From: Clostridium beijerinckii
GTDB taxonomy: Bacteria; Bacillota; Clostridia; Clostridiales; Clostridiaceae
Reading direction: 5' to 3'
DNA length: 64,000 bases
Assembly (NCBI RefSeq): GCF_018223745.1
Contig: NZ_CP073653.1
Coordinates: 3,806,001 to 3,870,000, forward strand
Each line of letters begins with the position of its first letter. Position 1 is the first letter of the stretch. The notes beneath the pieces were generated by a model that saw nothing but the letters and a program-made list of their open reading frames with translations, had not been told where the DNA came from and ran no database searches. Positions 1-9,867 of this stretch are shown piece after piece. The translations under genes and the position numbers were made by a program.

Positions 1-993
1 ATTACCGAATCCTACTTCTGATGCTGTGTTCATAACTGCTAAAAGTGATCCAATTGCACCAGCATTAATTGCTGCAGCAAAGTTTCCTTTCATACGTTTT
101 GGGTTAATTGACACTGCAAGAGTAATACCAATTACAAGTGCAATCATAAGAGCCCAGTTATTCATTGAACCTACAACACCAGCTTCCGGTATGTTGTATG
201 GAGCTTTAGTTACCCAAGAAACGATATCCCATTTAGGAAATACAACTTTTTGAAGAACTAGAGTCACTATAAGTACCGATGCTAATGGTAATGCTGATAT
301 AAATGGATTCGGCAAGCTGCTGTCTTCAACAATTACAGGCTCTTGCTTATGGTTTGTTCCATATCCTTCTCCTTTTGCCTGAGCTTTGCGTTTGCACCAT
401 TCTAAGTAGGATACACCACAAACTAAAACCATAATTGCACCTAGAGTTCCAAATATAGGAGCTGCATATAAATCTGTATTAAAGAATTTCATTGGTATAG
501 AATTTTGAATTTGAGGTGTTCCTGGAAGCGCGTCCATTGTGAATGTGAAAGCACCAACAGCAATAGTTGCAGGCACAAGTCTCTTTGGTATATCTGCTTC
601 TTTAAATATAGAAGCTGCAAATGGATAAACAGCAAATGCTACAACGAAAAGACTTACTCCACCATAAGTTAGTATAGCTGCTGCTAGTATTACAGATAGC
701 ATAGCTCGTTTTTTTCCTAATTTATCTACTATAAATTTTGCTATTGATTTTGCTGCACCAGATTGCTCCATAACCTTACCAAATACTGCACCTAGTAAGA
801 AGAATGGAAAGTAAACTTTTACATAGTTACCCAAGTTAGGTAAGAATATTTCCGTATAAGTTGGCATAATCGCCATTCCTGAAAATATAGCTGCCATAAT
901 CGCAAATATAGGTGCGAAAACAATAACTGAAAACCCCTTATAGGCCATAAACATTAAAAGTGCTAAGCTTAATAAAATTCCTATAACTGCCAT
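1..993 (-). CDS. GntP-family permease, C-terminus beyond the window
   Basis: This is a membrane transporter of the GntP (gluconate/organic acid) family; the visible 331 residues from the start codon run off the window edge. The N-terminus reads MAVIGILLSLALLMFMAYKG, and the family-like stretches FPFFLLGAVFGKVMEQSGAA (about residues 63-82) and TMDALPGTPQIQNSIP (about 153-168) are visible, with many hydrophobic segments. A GGAGG lies 8 bases before the ATG at 993. It is the second gene after the CoA-transferase, 74 bases downstream, so probably one transcript under the sigma-54 promoter near 2701. The pairing suggests uptake of a short-chain carboxylic or hydroxy acid that is then activated to its CoA thioester. 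The substrate is inferred, not shown. Confidence 0.88.
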   Translation of the reverse strand, partial: MAVIGILLSLALLMFMAYKGFSVIVFAPIFAIMAAIFSGMAIMPTYTEIFLPNLGNYVKVYFPFFLLGAVFGKVMEQSGAAKSIAKFIVDKLGKKRAMLSVILAAAILTYGGVSLFVVAFAVYPFAASIFKEADIPKRLVPATIAVGAFTFTMDALPGTPQIQNSIPMKFFNTDLYAAPIFGTLGAIMVLVCGVSYLEWCKRKAQAKGEGYGTNHKQEPVIVEDSSLPNPFISALPLASVLIVTLVLQKVVFPKWDIVSWVTKAPYNIPEAGVVGSMNNWALMIALVIGITLAVSINPKRMKGNFAAAINAGAIGSLLAVMNTASEVGFGN

Positions 994-1067
994 ATACAAA
1001 ACCTCCGTTATTTTATTATTTTTCTTTTCAAATATTTTATCCGTATCCTATTCACTTATATTAGTTG

Positions 1068-2612
1068 TTACTTCAACTTCATAGGCTTATCTTTAAAAAT
1101 TCTTTCATCCATTGTTTTTAAATTATTTGATATTATTGGCTTAAAGTCCATTTGATCAATAATATCCTTTTGTAAATCTACCCCTGGAGCTATTTCTTCT
1201 AATGTTACTCCATCTTTTGTCAATCTGAAAACTGCTCTTTCAGTTATATATAATACCGGTTGATTTACATCTCTAGCATAATCTCCACTGAATGTAATTT
1301 GTTCAACATTTTTAATGAACTTCTTTGACCTTCCCTCATTTTCGATTACTAGCTTGCCATCAGTAACATTAATTTTAAGTCCTCCTGCTGTAAATGTGCC
1401 ACAGAATATAACCTTTTTTGAATTTTGAGTTATATTTATAAATCCTCCACATCCAGCTATCTTAGGACCAAATTTACTTACATTTATATTGCCTTTTTCA
1501 TCGCATTGAGCTAGTCCCAAAAATGCTACATCTAACCCTCCGCCATCATAAAAATCAAATTGAGATGATTGATCTATAATGCTATCTGGATTTATAGCTG
1601 CACCAAAACTTAAACCTCCTGCTGGGATTCCACCAATTGGGCCAGATTCAATAGTTAATCTCATTGTATCTCCTATTCCTTCTTCATTGGCAACCATTGA
1701 AATTCCCTCCGGCATACCTATACCAAGATTAGTTACTGCATTTGGTATAAGTTCCATTGCACAACGCCTTGCTATTATTTTTCTCTCATCCATTGAAAGA
1801 CATTCGATAGAATCTACTGGCATTCTTATTTCTCCACTATAGGCTGGATTAAATGCTTCAGCAAATGTCTGCATATGGTCTTCACTGTTAGCTACAACTA
1901 TAGCATCTACAAGTATTCCAGGGATTTTTACAAGCTTTGGATCTAAAGTTCCCTTAGAGACTATTTTCTCAACCTGAAGAATTACTTTTCCACCAGAATT
2001 TTTTGCTGCCTGTGCCATAGCTAAACCATCTAGTGTTGCTGCTTCCTTCTGAAGAGTTGCATTTCCATCTTCATCTGCATATGTTGCTCTTAATATAGCT
2101 ACATCTATAGGAAAAGCTTTGTAGTAGAGATATTCTTTATTATCAATTTCGATAACCTTTACAATATCCTCTGTTGTACATTCATTTAATTTTCCTCCCT
2201 CAACTCTTGGATCTACGAAAGTCTTTAAACCAACATGAGTAATTGTACCTGGTTTACCTGCCGCAATATCTCTATAAAGACTAGATATTACTCCTTGTGG
2301 AAGATTATAAGCCTTTATTTTATTTTCAATTGCGAGTTTTTGGATCTTAGGAGCTAATCCCCAATGTCCACCTATTACCTTTGAAAGAAGGCCTTCTTGT
2401 CCTAAATGATTCAAACCTTTTTCTTTACCATCTCCTTGTCCCGCTGCATAAACAAGAGTTAAATTATTAGGGGCACCTTGTTCTAAGTATATTTCCTTAA
2501 GTTTCTTAGAAACCCCTTCTGCATGCCCAGCACCTATAAATCCACCAAATGCAACTGTGTCTCCACTTTTGATTAAGGCGATTGCTTGTTCTACCGACAT
2601 TATCTTGTTCAT
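1068..2612 (-). CDS. Family I acyl-CoA:acetate CoA-transferase (YdiF / propionate CoA-transferase type)
   Basis: The 514-residue protein has the length of the fused alpha-beta family I CoA-transferases such as propionate CoA-transferase and E. coli YdiF. The N-terminal half carries the CoA-transferase motif GGFIGAGHAEG (about residues 23-33). The second half carries GIGMPEGIS (about 297-305) and LTIESGPIGGIP, where Glu322 is the expected catalytic glutamate that forms the CoA thioester. It would move CoA between acetyl-CoA or another acyl-CoA and a short-chain acid in the cytoplasm. It is first in an operon with the GntP permease, behind a sigma-54 promoter, and the upstream gene is a sigma-54 activator. 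The exact acyl substrate is not readable from sequence. Confidence 0.92.
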   Translation of the reverse strand: MNKIMSVEQAIALIKSGDTVAFGGFIGAGHAEGVSKKLKEIYLEQGAPNNLTLVYAAGQGDGKEKGLNHLGQEGLLSKVIGGHWGLAPKIQKLAIENKIKAYNLPQGVISSLYRDIAAGKPGTITHVGLKTFVDPRVEGGKLNECTTEDIVKVIEIDNKEYLYYKAFPIDVAILRATYADEDGNATLQKEAATLDGLAMAQAAKNSGGKVILQVEKIVSKGTLDPKLVKIPGILVDAIVVANSEDHMQTFAEAFNPAYSGEIRMPVDSIECLSMDERKIIARRCAMELIPNAVTNLGIGMPEGISMVANEEGIGDTMRLTIESGPIGGIPAGGLSFGAAINPDSIIDQSSQFDFYDGGGLDVAFLGLAQCDEKGNINVSKFGPKIAGCGGFINITQNSKKVIFCGTFTAGGLKINVTDGKLVIENEGRSKKFIKNVEQITFSGDYARDVNQPVLYITERAVFRLTKDGVTLEEIAPGVDLQKDIIDQMDFKPIISNNLKTMDERIFKDKPMKLK

Positions 2613-2700
2613 CTTTACTCCTCCTTTTCACACTTTTATATACTCCATAAAGCAAGAGTGTAATATTTTATTTATAATTCCTTTTACACTTATTTATATA

Positions 2701-2716
2701 AGCAATATCCGTGCCA
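2701..2716 (-). promoter_or_regulatory. Sigma-54 (-24/-12) promoter for the CoA-transferase operon
   Basis: On the minus strand the sequence reads TGGCAC, five bases, TTGCT, an essentially perfect match to the sigma-54 consensus TGGCAC-N5-TTGCW. The GG and GC doublets have the required spacing. It lies about 90 bases before the CoA-transferase start and directly downstream of a gene for a sigma-54 activator. Confidence 0.9.
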
Positions 2717-2797
2717 AGATTTCGAGCATGTATTCAACGTAAAACTGCGCTTTTCTATAAGCAATTTCATAAAAAATTCTTAATAATAGAAAGTTTT

Positions 2798-2861
2798 TGT
2801 TCGTTATTCCGTACAATTTCTTAAGTAAACATTTACATTGTGTGCGATTTTCCGTACAATT
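2798..2861. promoter_or_regulatory. Paired upstream activator sites for the sigma-54 promoter
   Basis: Two 21-base direct repeats at 2798-2818 and 2841-2861 match at 18 of 21 positions and share the core TTCCGTACAATT. Their starts are 43 bases apart, close to four helical turns, and they lie roughly 110-170 bases upstream of the expected start site. This is the usual position and phasing of enhancer sites for sigma-54 activators. Binding by the neighbouring activator is inferred. Confidence 0.65.
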
Positions 2862-2869
2862 ATTTTTCA

Positions 2870-2907
2870 TAAAAAACATAGTTGTTCGTAAGAACGAACA
2901 ACTATGT
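2870..2907 (-). terminator. Intrinsic terminator of the sigma-54 activator gene
   Basis: A 14-bp perfect stem (2876-2889 with 2894-2907) with a four-base loop is followed on the minus strand by six T. The stem includes the stop codon of the activator gene, so termination is immediate. It also separates the activator transcript from the downstream sigma-54 promoter. Confidence 0.85.
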
Positions 2908-4626
2908 CTGTATTTTATATTTTTCTATTTTCTCATATAAACTAGTACGCCCTATATCAAGAATTTTTGCCGCCTTACTTTTATTACCATCCGCAGCCCT
3001 AAGGGCAAGAATAATAGCATTTTTTTCACTTTCCGCGAGAATATCTTGAAGCTTCTTAGTAACCATTGAAACCTTTTTCCCTGTGATCTCTTTCGGTAAA
3101 TCTTTCACTTGAATAATCTCACTATTCTCCATAATGTTTATAGCCCGCTCTAATATATTTTCTAATTCCCTTACATTACCCTTCCATTCATAGGTTTTAA
3201 GATATTGTTCAGCCTCCTTAGAGATTCCTCTAACCTTCTTATCTAAATCAACTGAAAGCTTTTTTATTAAATGATTAGAAATAAGTATTATATCATTTCC
3301 TCTTTCTCTTAAAGGTGGAATTTCAATTGTTACGACATTAAGTCTATAATATAAATCTTCACGAAACTTACCTTCTTCAACTAATCTTTCAAGATTTCTA
3401 TTTGTTGCAGCAATTATTCTAATATTAATCTTTTTACTAGCTACGCCACCAACCTTTTCAACTTCTCTTTCTTGAATAACTCTTAATAGCTTTACCTGCA
3501 TATGGAGAGGCATATCTCCAATCTCATCTAGAAATATAGTACCTTCATTTGCAATCTCGAATTTTCCTATCTTACCTTCTTTTTTGGCACCTGTAAAAGC
3601 TCCTGCTTCGTAGCCAAATAATTCTGATTCAAGTAAATCACTTGGAATTGCTGCACAATTAACTTTAACAAATGGCCCTTCATGTCTATTACTTTCCGAA
3701 TGTATTGCATGTGCAAAGATTTCTTTACCTGTCCCGCTTTCCCCTAAAATTAGAACATTTGAATTTGTATGAGCTGCTTTTTCAACTATGGCTTTAGCCA
3801 TAACAATAGGTTCACTCTCACCTATAATATTTTCAAGCGAATAATTTGCTTTATTGAATTCTCTAAACCTTGATTTATAAGTAGCTAATTCCTTTTCTAT
3901 AACGCTTATTCGTTTATAAAGGCTATTTAATTCTTTTACATTTCTAAATAAGACCTTACCCACTACCCCAATAATTTCTCCATTTTTTACTATTGGTATT
4001 CTTGAGGCTATCATATAGCTTCCTTTTATCTTATGAAGTTGTGCTACTTCTTCTTTTCCAGTTTCTAATACTATTGGCATTCTAGTATTTTCTATCACTT
4101 CATTTACATGCCTGCCGATAGCATCCTCCCTCTTAATCCCTAAAAATTCTGTATAGGCATTACTGATCATAGTAACTATCCCCTGCTTATCAATGATAAT
4201 CATTCCATCATAAGCGGTTTCAATTACAGTATTTAGTATTTCTTTGCTATCCCTCTCTTCCTCAAGCTTATGAATTAACTGACTATAATTTGTTACATTA
4301 CTAAAAATCAGCATTGATCCTTGTGTATTAGTATTTTCTCCAAAAGGTATGATACTCAAAATTAAATTCAATTCATTAACTACTATTGGCCTTTTAATTT
4401 CCTCTTTTTTAGTTGACAGAAAGTATTCTATATCTGGATCTGGCATTATTTCATTAATATTCTTGCCTAAACCACCTTTACTATCTATATCAAAAAGAAT
4501 ACTAGCTGCTTCATTAATAAAAAATATTTTGCTGTTACTATCAACTGCAATTATTGCATTAAACATATTATCTAATATTACTTCAAGGTTACTAATATAA
4601 TTTTTGAATAATGGTTTGTTGTTCAT
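2902..4626 (-). CDS. PAS-containing sigma-54-dependent transcriptional activator
   Basis: The 574-residue enhancer-binding protein has two PAS-like sensor regions (about residues 12-115 and 128-235), a linker, an AAA+ domain and a Fis-type helix-turn-helix. Key motifs are Walker A GESGTGKE (295-302), the sigma-54 contact loop GAFTGA (342-347), Walker [10 protein letters not shown] (about 363-371) and the C-terminal helices in [20 protein letters not shown]. There is no response-receiver domain, so the input is likely a small ligand or redox signal sensed by PAS rather than phosphorylation. It sits directly upstream of the sigma-54 promoter of the CoA-transferase/GntP operon, which it probably activates. 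Confidence 0.95.
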   Translation of the reverse strand: MNNKPLFKNYISNLEVILDNMFNAIIAVDSNSKIFFINEAASILFDIDSKGGLGKNINEIMPDPDIEYFLSTKKEEIKRPIVVNELNLILSIIPFGENTNTQGSMLIFSNVTNYSQLIHKLEEERDSKEILNTVIETAYDGMIIIDKQGIVTMISNAYTEFLGIKREDAIGRHVNEVIENTRMPIVLETGKEEVAQLHKIKGSYMIASRIPIVKNGEIIGVVGKVLFRNVKELNSLYKRISVIEKELATYKSRFREFNKANYSLENIIGESEPIVMAKAIVEKAAHTNSNVLILGESGTGKEIFAHAIHSESNRHEGPFVKVNCAAIPSDLLESELFGYEAGAFTGAKKEGKIGKFEIANEGTIFLDEIGDMPLHMQVKLLRVIQEREVEKVGGVASKKINIRIIAATNRNLERLVEEGKFREDLYYRLNVVTIEIPPLRERGNDIILISNHLIKKLSVDLDKKVRGISKEAEQYLKTYEWKGNVRELENILERAINIMENSEIIQVKDLPKEITGKKVSMVTKKLQDILAESEKNAIILALRAADGNKSKAAKILDIGRTSLYEKIEKYKIQT

Positions 4627-4760
4627 GTAACACCTTCTCTCTTAAATCTTATTTTTAAGTATTTTACTAAAGATTCCAAGTAAATACAAGGATTAAGTAA
4701 TTATTTTAGAATATAATTAAATATAAATATTTTATAAGCATTTAGAAGGGACTGATTGAA

Positions 4761-5732
4761 ATAAAAAGGGTAACTTCATCTTATTATTCCCCTAATATAG
4801 CTAAATATAGAATAGTAGGATATATACATGGTATTACCACTAATGTAAATCCAAACAAATTGACCCATATTAATTATGCTTTTGGAAGTATTATGAACAG
4901 TTCAATTTTCATTCCTGATGCTCAAAATTTAATGAATTTGGTATCATTAAAATCTCAAAATCCTAAATTAGCAGTTATCCTTTCAATAGGTGGCTGGGGA
5001 GCTGAAGGTTTTTCCGATGCAGCCTATTCAGAGTCATCACGGAATAGTTTTGCAAATAGCTGTCTGGATATCGTAAATAACTATGGTATAGATGGAATAG
5101 ACCTTGATTGGGAATATCCTGTTAGCGGCTCTTGTAACCTAATTAAATGTACTCCTAAAGATAAAGGAAATTTCACGCTTTTACTTAAATCTATACGTAA
5201 CAAAATTGGAACGAATAAAATACTCAGTATTGCAGCTGGAGCAGATAAATTTTACATTAATAATGTTGAAATTAATGAAATAGTAAATATCTGCGATTAT
5301 ATAAATTTAATGACTTATGACTTTGGTTATAATGCTCATAATGCAAATCTTTATCCAACTTCTTCCCCCTATGGATCAGGTTTTAGCTGTGATGAGTCAG
5401 TAAACATATTTTTGCGGGCAGGTGTTCCAGCTATGAAAATTAATTTAGGCATTCCTTTTTATGGGTATTATGGTCATGAATATCTTTCATATGGAAATCT
5501 ACTTGAAAATTATATAAATAAAAATGGTTGGACTAGATACTGGGATTATGAAGCAAAAGCTGCTTATTTAAAAAATTATGATTCATTTATTACTTATGAG
5601 GATGAAGAATCAATTGACTATAAAGTTAAATATATAAAATCAAAAGGCCTCGGTGGCGCAATGTTTTGGGAATATAATCAAGATTACAATGATATTCTTC
5701 TAAATAAATTATGGACAGGTTTAAACGAATAA
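4761..5732 (+). CDS. GH18 family glycosidase (chitinase-like), non-canonical start
   Basis: The protein is a single GH18 TIM-barrel domain, about 323 residues, with the catalytic signature DGIDLDWEYP, the SIGGW strand motif and a late MFWEYNQD segment. The first in-frame TTG is at 4860, but the fold clearly begins earlier: in-frame codons before it read KYRIVGYIHG, the first barrel strand. The frame is open back to a stop at 4743, with no ATG, GTG or TTG in between. An AGAAGGGA ribosome site lies 9 bases before an ATA codon (4761) followed by AAA AGG, so ATA in place of ATG is my best start. No signal peptide or wall-binding domain is seen. The gene may be translated poorly or be silenced. 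Confidence 0.7.
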   Translation: MKRVTSSYYSPNIAKYRIVGYIHGITTNVNPNKLTHINYAFGSIMNSSIFIPDAQNLMNLVSLKSQNPKLAVILSIGGWGAEGFSDAAYSESSRNSFANSCLDIVNNYGIDGIDLDWEYPVSGSCNLIKCTPKDKGNFTLLLKSIRNKIGTNKILSIAAGADKFYINNVEINEIVNICDYINLMTYDFGYNAHNANLYPTSSPYGSGFSCDESVNIFLRAGVPAMKINLGIPFYGYYGHEYLSYGNLLENYINKNGWTRYWDYEAKAAYLKNYDSFITYEDEESIDYKVKYIKSKGLGGAMFWEYNQDYNDILLNKLWTGLNE

Positions 5733-5754
5733 TATTACATGCATAAAAAATAAA

Positions 5755-5782
5755 AATAGGATGTTACTTAATTCATCCTATT
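5755..5782. terminator. Hairpin after the GH18 gene
   Basis: AATAGGATG (5755-5763) pairs with CATCCTATT (5774-5782) around a ten-base loop, 22 bases after the GH18 stop. The T-tract after it is weak, so it may act mainly as an mRNA 3' end. Confidence 0.5.
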
Positions 5783-5874
5783 CTTATAAATATATATATT
5801 TTTTTAATACCATTTTATTGAATTTAATTTTTGAAATACTAATTTAATTAATTTAGTCATTATCATTTTAAACA

Positions 5875-6510
5875 CTATCTAATAAAGTTAGTAAATATTT
5901 TCTCTTCACCTTTACTTTCTTCTACATTAGCTTTCCCAGAATCAGCAAGTTTTAATAACCATGCCATGTTCTTTCCTAAAACTCTCATTATCTGCATTCC
6001 TTCTTCATCCTGAACTGCTTCTCCTGGTGCTGTACCGTGAACTACGTTCCAATAGTTTGATGTTGGCATTAACATCTCAGAATAATTAAGATAATTATTT
6101 AACTGAGTAAATGTTGGAACTCCACCAGACCTTCTAACTGCGACAACACTTGCACCTACTTTGTGTCTAAGCATGCCATTATTTACAGATGTAACATAAA
6201 ACGCACGATCTAAAAATGATTTCATAGTTCCTGCTATGGCAGAATAATGCACTGGAGAGCCTAGAATGATTCCATCAGCTTCTTTCATCTTTTGAATCCA
6301 ATCGTTAACTTCATCATTCTGCATAACACACTTTTCGTTCATATTTCTGGCACATCCGCCACAAGCCATACATCCACGTATAACCTTATTTCCAACATGA
6401 ACTATTTCTACATCTATATTCTCTTTCTTTAATTCTTCTGCTACAGCTTTTATTGCCTCGTAAGTATTTCCATTCTTTTTAGGACTCCCATTAAAAGCAA
6501 CTACTTTCAT
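5875..6510 (-). CDS. Iron-sulfur flavoprotein / NADPH-dependent FMN reductase family
   Basis: This 211-residue flavodoxin-like protein starts with the FMN-binding loop FNGSPKKNGNT. A compact cysteine cluster follows (Cys47, Cys50, Cys53 and Cys61), as in iron-sulfur flavoproteins that carry one 4Fe-4S cluster and FMN. GSPVHYSAIAGTMKSFLDR is the second flavin-contact region. I chose the ATG at 6510 because GGAGG lies eight bases before it; the ATG at 6525 overlaps that ribosome site. It faces a divergent HxlR regulator across about 350 bases, a common arrangement for redox-responsive reductases. A physiological partner cannot be named. Confidence 0.85.
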   Translation of the reverse strand: MKVVAFNGSPKKNGNTYEAIKAVAEELKKENIDVEIVHVGNKVIRGCMACGGCARNMNEKCVMQNDEVNDWIQKMKEADGIILGSPVHYSAIAGTMKSFLDRAFYVTSVNNGMLRHKVGASVVAVRRSGGVPTFTQLNNYLNYSEMLMPTSNYWNVVHGTAPGEAVQDEEGMQIMRVLGKNMAWLLKLADSGKANVEESKGEEKIFTNFIR

Positions 6511-6857
6511 AATACATACCTCCATAATATTAAGATCATGATGTGATTATATAACTCAGTAATGTAAGTAACAAGTACGCACTTTTTAGTTAGACAACTT
6601 ACTTTTTGGTAAGAATTATTGAATAACCTACATGTAAGGTCATAATAAATTTTTCATAAAACAATGATATCCTTATTATAATTCGCAATATATAACTTAT
6701 TCTAATAGTCATGGGAAAATAGCCATTATCCCATACAATCTTCCAAGATTATTAATAACATACATTTTACTTAATTGATTTGATATTATAAGATAGGTTG
6801 TTTATACTAATATCTAGTAACATTTATAAATATTAAAAAATGAAAGCGGGTAACTAA

Positions 6858-7199
6858 ATGGTAAATTATAACGGAAGAAGTTATGTGTGCTTATTAGATT
6901 TTGCAATGGATTTTATAAGAGGAAAATGGAAGGCAGTTTTATTATGTCATTTATATAATGAACCAAAAAGATTCCTAGAACTTCAACGAATGACTGAAGG
7001 AATAAGTCAAAAAGTGTTAAATGAAAAACTTAAAGAATTAGAAAATGATGAACTTGTATGTAAAAAGGTTTATGCAGAAATTCCACCAAAAGTTGAATAC
7101 TCCCTCACTAATAAAGGAAAAGAGCTTACTAGTATTATTAAGCAAATTGAGTCTTGGTCGGTTAAACACTACCCTGAATTAGATAATAAATGTGTTTAA
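6858..7199 (+). CDS. HxlR-family transcriptional regulator
   Basis: The 113-residue winged-helix protein has the HxlR pattern: an N-terminal cysteine in YVCLLDFAMDFIRGKWK, then FLELQRMTEGISQKVLNEKL as recognition helix and wing residues around PPKVEYSLTNKG. Members of this family often sense reactive or electrophilic compounds, some through that cysteine, and control a neighbouring reductase. The divergently placed iron-sulfur flavoprotein is the likely target. The ribosome site (AAAGCGGG) is weak. Confidence 0.88.
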   Translation: MVNYNGRSYVCLLDFAMDFIRGKWKAVLLCHLYNEPKRFLELQRMTEGISQKVLNEKLKELENDELVCKKVYAEIPPKVEYSLTNKGKELTSIIKQIESWSVKHYPELDNKCV

Positions 7200-7222
7200 T
7201 TCTATTACTTTTCTATAATTAA

Positions 7223-7265
7223 AATAAAGAAGAACCTTCTCCTTTATAGCTGATTCTTCTTTATT
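7223..7265 (+). terminator. Terminator after the HxlR gene
   Basis: AATAAAGAAGAA (7223-7234) pairs with TTCTTCTTTATT (7254-7265), a 12-bp stem, 23 bases after the stop codon. Confidence 0.6.
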
Positions 7266-7816
7266 CTTTAAATGCATCAGTCTTGTCTTTTTACTAATTA
7301 TTTTATTGCATAATTTATTTCAATGCCCTTCCTCTGTCTCATCTACTATTATACTTTTTTATGTCTTTAAATATGTTACTACTTGTTAGTATTATAACTA
7401 TAGCATTTCTAAATATTTATTATTGATTTCATGGCTACCATCACTCATAATAATTTAACCATATTAATATTATTATAAAAAATTATTTAACCCACCTTAA
7501 ATTTCAAGATATCTTATAACCATATTTGGTTATATTTTTAGTTTTTTCTGCATTTTTCTTTATTTTCTCTCAATTTTTTAATTTTAATTTCGATTATTAT
7601 AAATATATAGATTCTACATAATATAATTCATTTTACATCGTGTTATTTGGTTTGCAATAGCTGGTAGTTTAAACTAAATTTCTATGAATTAAAATCAAGG
7701 AGTATGTAGACTTTTAATTACAACTTTTCTCAAATATAAACTATTTATATTGAACTTTTAATGGAGGTGGGAAAATAAAAAACTTTCGCATAAAAAAATA
7801 AAGAGGGGTTGATTTA
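7266..7816. other. AT-rich intergenic region before the chemoreceptor
   Basis: About 550 bases with no plausible gene. A strong GAGGGG ribosome site lies just before the chemoreceptor start. A GGAGGTGG with a very short reading frame near 7759 is not convincing. I recognise no riboswitch here. Confidence 0.5.
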
Positions 7817-9529
7817 ATGATTTGGTTTAAAAATTTAAAAATATCGCATAAACTTATTTCTACTTTTATTTTTATTTCAATTTTGGTATGTATTGTTGGT
7901 TTTATTGGATTATATAATATGAATATAATTAATAACAATGCAACTTCCATGCATGATTATAACTTGGCCTCAATAAATAACTTAACTACTTTAAAGCAAA
8001 ATATTTCTGATATACGTTCAGATTTGCTAAAACTTGCTTATCAAAGAAATGTCAGCGAAAAAGATACAGTAAAAAAAGACATTAAAGACTTAATTGACGA
8101 GAATAATGACCTTATAAAAATATATGAAAGCACTTTAATCTCTGAATCTGAGAAACCTGCATTCTCAAACCTTAAAGAAAACTTTAATAAATATGTTGAT
8201 TTATCTAACTCAATAATAAAATACGTAGATGAGAATAATTTTAGTGAAGCTGATGAAAATTATTCTAAAGTTACCGAAACCAGAAAAAATATATATTTGA
8301 GCATGGATGAATTAATAAAAAATAATGTTAACCAAGCCGATGCTTCTTATTCTGAAAATAACTCAACTTTTAAAAGATCTTTATACATAACAATCTCAAT
8401 AATACTTATTAGTTTACTACTAGCTGTTATTTTAGGTTTATCAATTTCATTTATGATTTCAAAACAAGTAAAAAGAGTTTTAATCTTTGCTGAAGCTATT
8501 GGTAGTGGTGATTTAACTAAAACTATAACTGTTGACTCTAAAGACGAAATAGGTAATCTTTCAATGGCATTAAACAATGCAAAAGAAAATATACAGAATT
8601 TAATTGTTGAAATAATGAACAGCTCAAGTGATATAAGCGCCACAAGCGAAGAACTTTCTGCTACTACTGAAGAAATTGCTTCTAAAATGGAAATTGTGAA
8701 TGAATCCACAGAGCATATATCTAAAGGTGTTCAAGATTTAAGTGCTACTACAGAAGAAGTAACTGCATCAACAGAAGAAATAAGTAGCGCCATAAATTCC
8801 ATTGCTAAAGATGCAGAAAATTCATTAGCATCAGTAAATGAAATAAAAGAACGTGCTTATAATATTAGAAATAAATCTTCAAAAAGTATTGAAGAAAGTA
8901 ATTTAATTTATGATAAAAATCGTTTAAACATTTTAGAATCAATTGAAAATTCTAAAATAGTGTCAGAAGTTAGAATAATGGCAAATTCTATTGGAAGTAT
9001 AGCAGAGCAGACAAATTTATTGGCTCTAAATGCTGCTATTGAAGCCGCTAGAGCTGGTGAACATGGAAAAGGTTTTGCAGTAGTTGCTGACGAAGTTAGA
9101 AAACTTGCTGAACAATCTTCCAATGCAGTTTATAATATTCAAACCATGGTATCACAAGTTGAAGCTTCTGTGGAAAGTCTATCAAAAAGTGGACAAGATG
9201 TTCTTGAATTTATGGCTGACAATGTTAAACCTAATTATGAACTCCTTATGAATACAGGAATTGAATATGAAAAGGATTCTGAATTTATAAGTAATATTAT
9301 AGATAAATCTGCCACTTCTTCAAAACAAATGGATGAAGTTATAATGCAGATAAGCGGTGCAATACAAAATGTATCTTCAGTAGCTCAAGAATCTGCCTCA
9401 AATACAGAAGAAATATTAAATAGCATTACTGAAGTTACCTTTGCTCTTTCGGATGTTACAAAATCTGCTCAAAGCCAAGCTGAACTTTCACAAAAACTTA
9501 ATGAAATGATTCAAAGATTTAAGATATAA
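7817..9529 (+). CDS. Methyl-accepting chemotaxis protein
   Basis: The 570-residue receptor has a membrane segment at about residues 13-35, a mostly helical extracytoplasmic four-helix-bundle type domain (about 36-188), a second membrane segment (189-213), a HAMP linker (about 214-268) and a long coiled-coil signalling domain. The conserved hairpin tip [20 protein letters not shown] is at about residues 397-416. It would sense a small molecule outside the cell and control CheA. No C-terminal CheR-binding tail is present. No other chemotaxis gene is near, so it is an orphan receptor, which is common in clostridia. Confidence 0.95.
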   Translation: MIWFKNLKISHKLISTFIFISILVCIVGFIGLYNMNIINNNATSMHDYNLASINNLTTLKQNISDIRSDLLKLAYQRNVSEKDTVKKDIKDLIDENNDLIKIYESTLISESEKPAFSNLKENFNKYVDLSNSIIKYVDENNFSEADENYSKVTETRKNIYLSMDELIKNNVNQADASYSENNSTFKRSLYITISIILISLLLAVILGLSISFMISKQVKRVLIFAEAIGSGDLTKTITVDSKDEIGNLSMALNNAKENIQNLIVEIMNSSSDISATSEELSATTEEIASKMEIVNESTEHISKGVQDLSATTEEVTASTEEISSAINSIAKDAENSLASVNEIKERAYNIRNKSSKSIEESNLIYDKNRLNILESIENSKIVSEVRIMANSIGSIAEQTNLLALNAAIEAARAGEHGKGFAVVADEVRKLAEQSSNAVYNIQTMVSQVEASVESLSKSGQDVLEFMADNVKPNYELLMNTGIEYEKDSEFISNIIDKSATSSKQMDEVIMQISGAIQNVSSVAQESASNTEEILNSITEVTFALSDVTKSAQSQAELSQKLNEMIQRFKI

Positions 9530-9745
9530 TACAAAATTAAAATAATTTATGAAAATTTAAAATTATCTTTGCAAATCTCATATAAAATGTAAAATAAATT
9601 TAGACCTTATTTCATATACTCACTCAAGATAGCTAAATCATGCTTACTTCATAATAGGCCTAAGCCCTTAAATTTTCACAATGTTTAAAATATTTAAATA
9701 AGCTTATTTTATCCCTTAAGATTTTATGATATATTTTGGCACTAA

Positions 9746-9780
9746 AAAATACTTAGAGTTCGTATTTCTCTAAGTATTTT
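9746..9780. terminator. Strong terminator between chemoreceptor and Crp/Fnr genes
   Basis: A 13-bp perfect stem (9746-9758 with 9768-9780) ends in TTTT on the plus strand and in a run of T on the minus strand, so it can serve both converging genes. The rest of 9530-9867 shows nothing else. Confidence 0.75.
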
Positions 9781-9867
9781 CTGTTTGCATAATTAATCTA
9801 ACTAACTTCATACTTTATCTTCTTAAGTTATACCCTTACACGTCTTAAAAGTCATCCATTATTTATA

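Noticed and set aside
2694..2879. 61-codon frame between regulator and CoA-transferase
   Set aside because: It covers the sigma-54 promoter and enhancer repeats and has no ribosome site.
7266..7816. Cyclic-di-GMP or other riboswitch before the chemoreceptor
   Set aside because: None of the conserved blocks of such RNAs is present.
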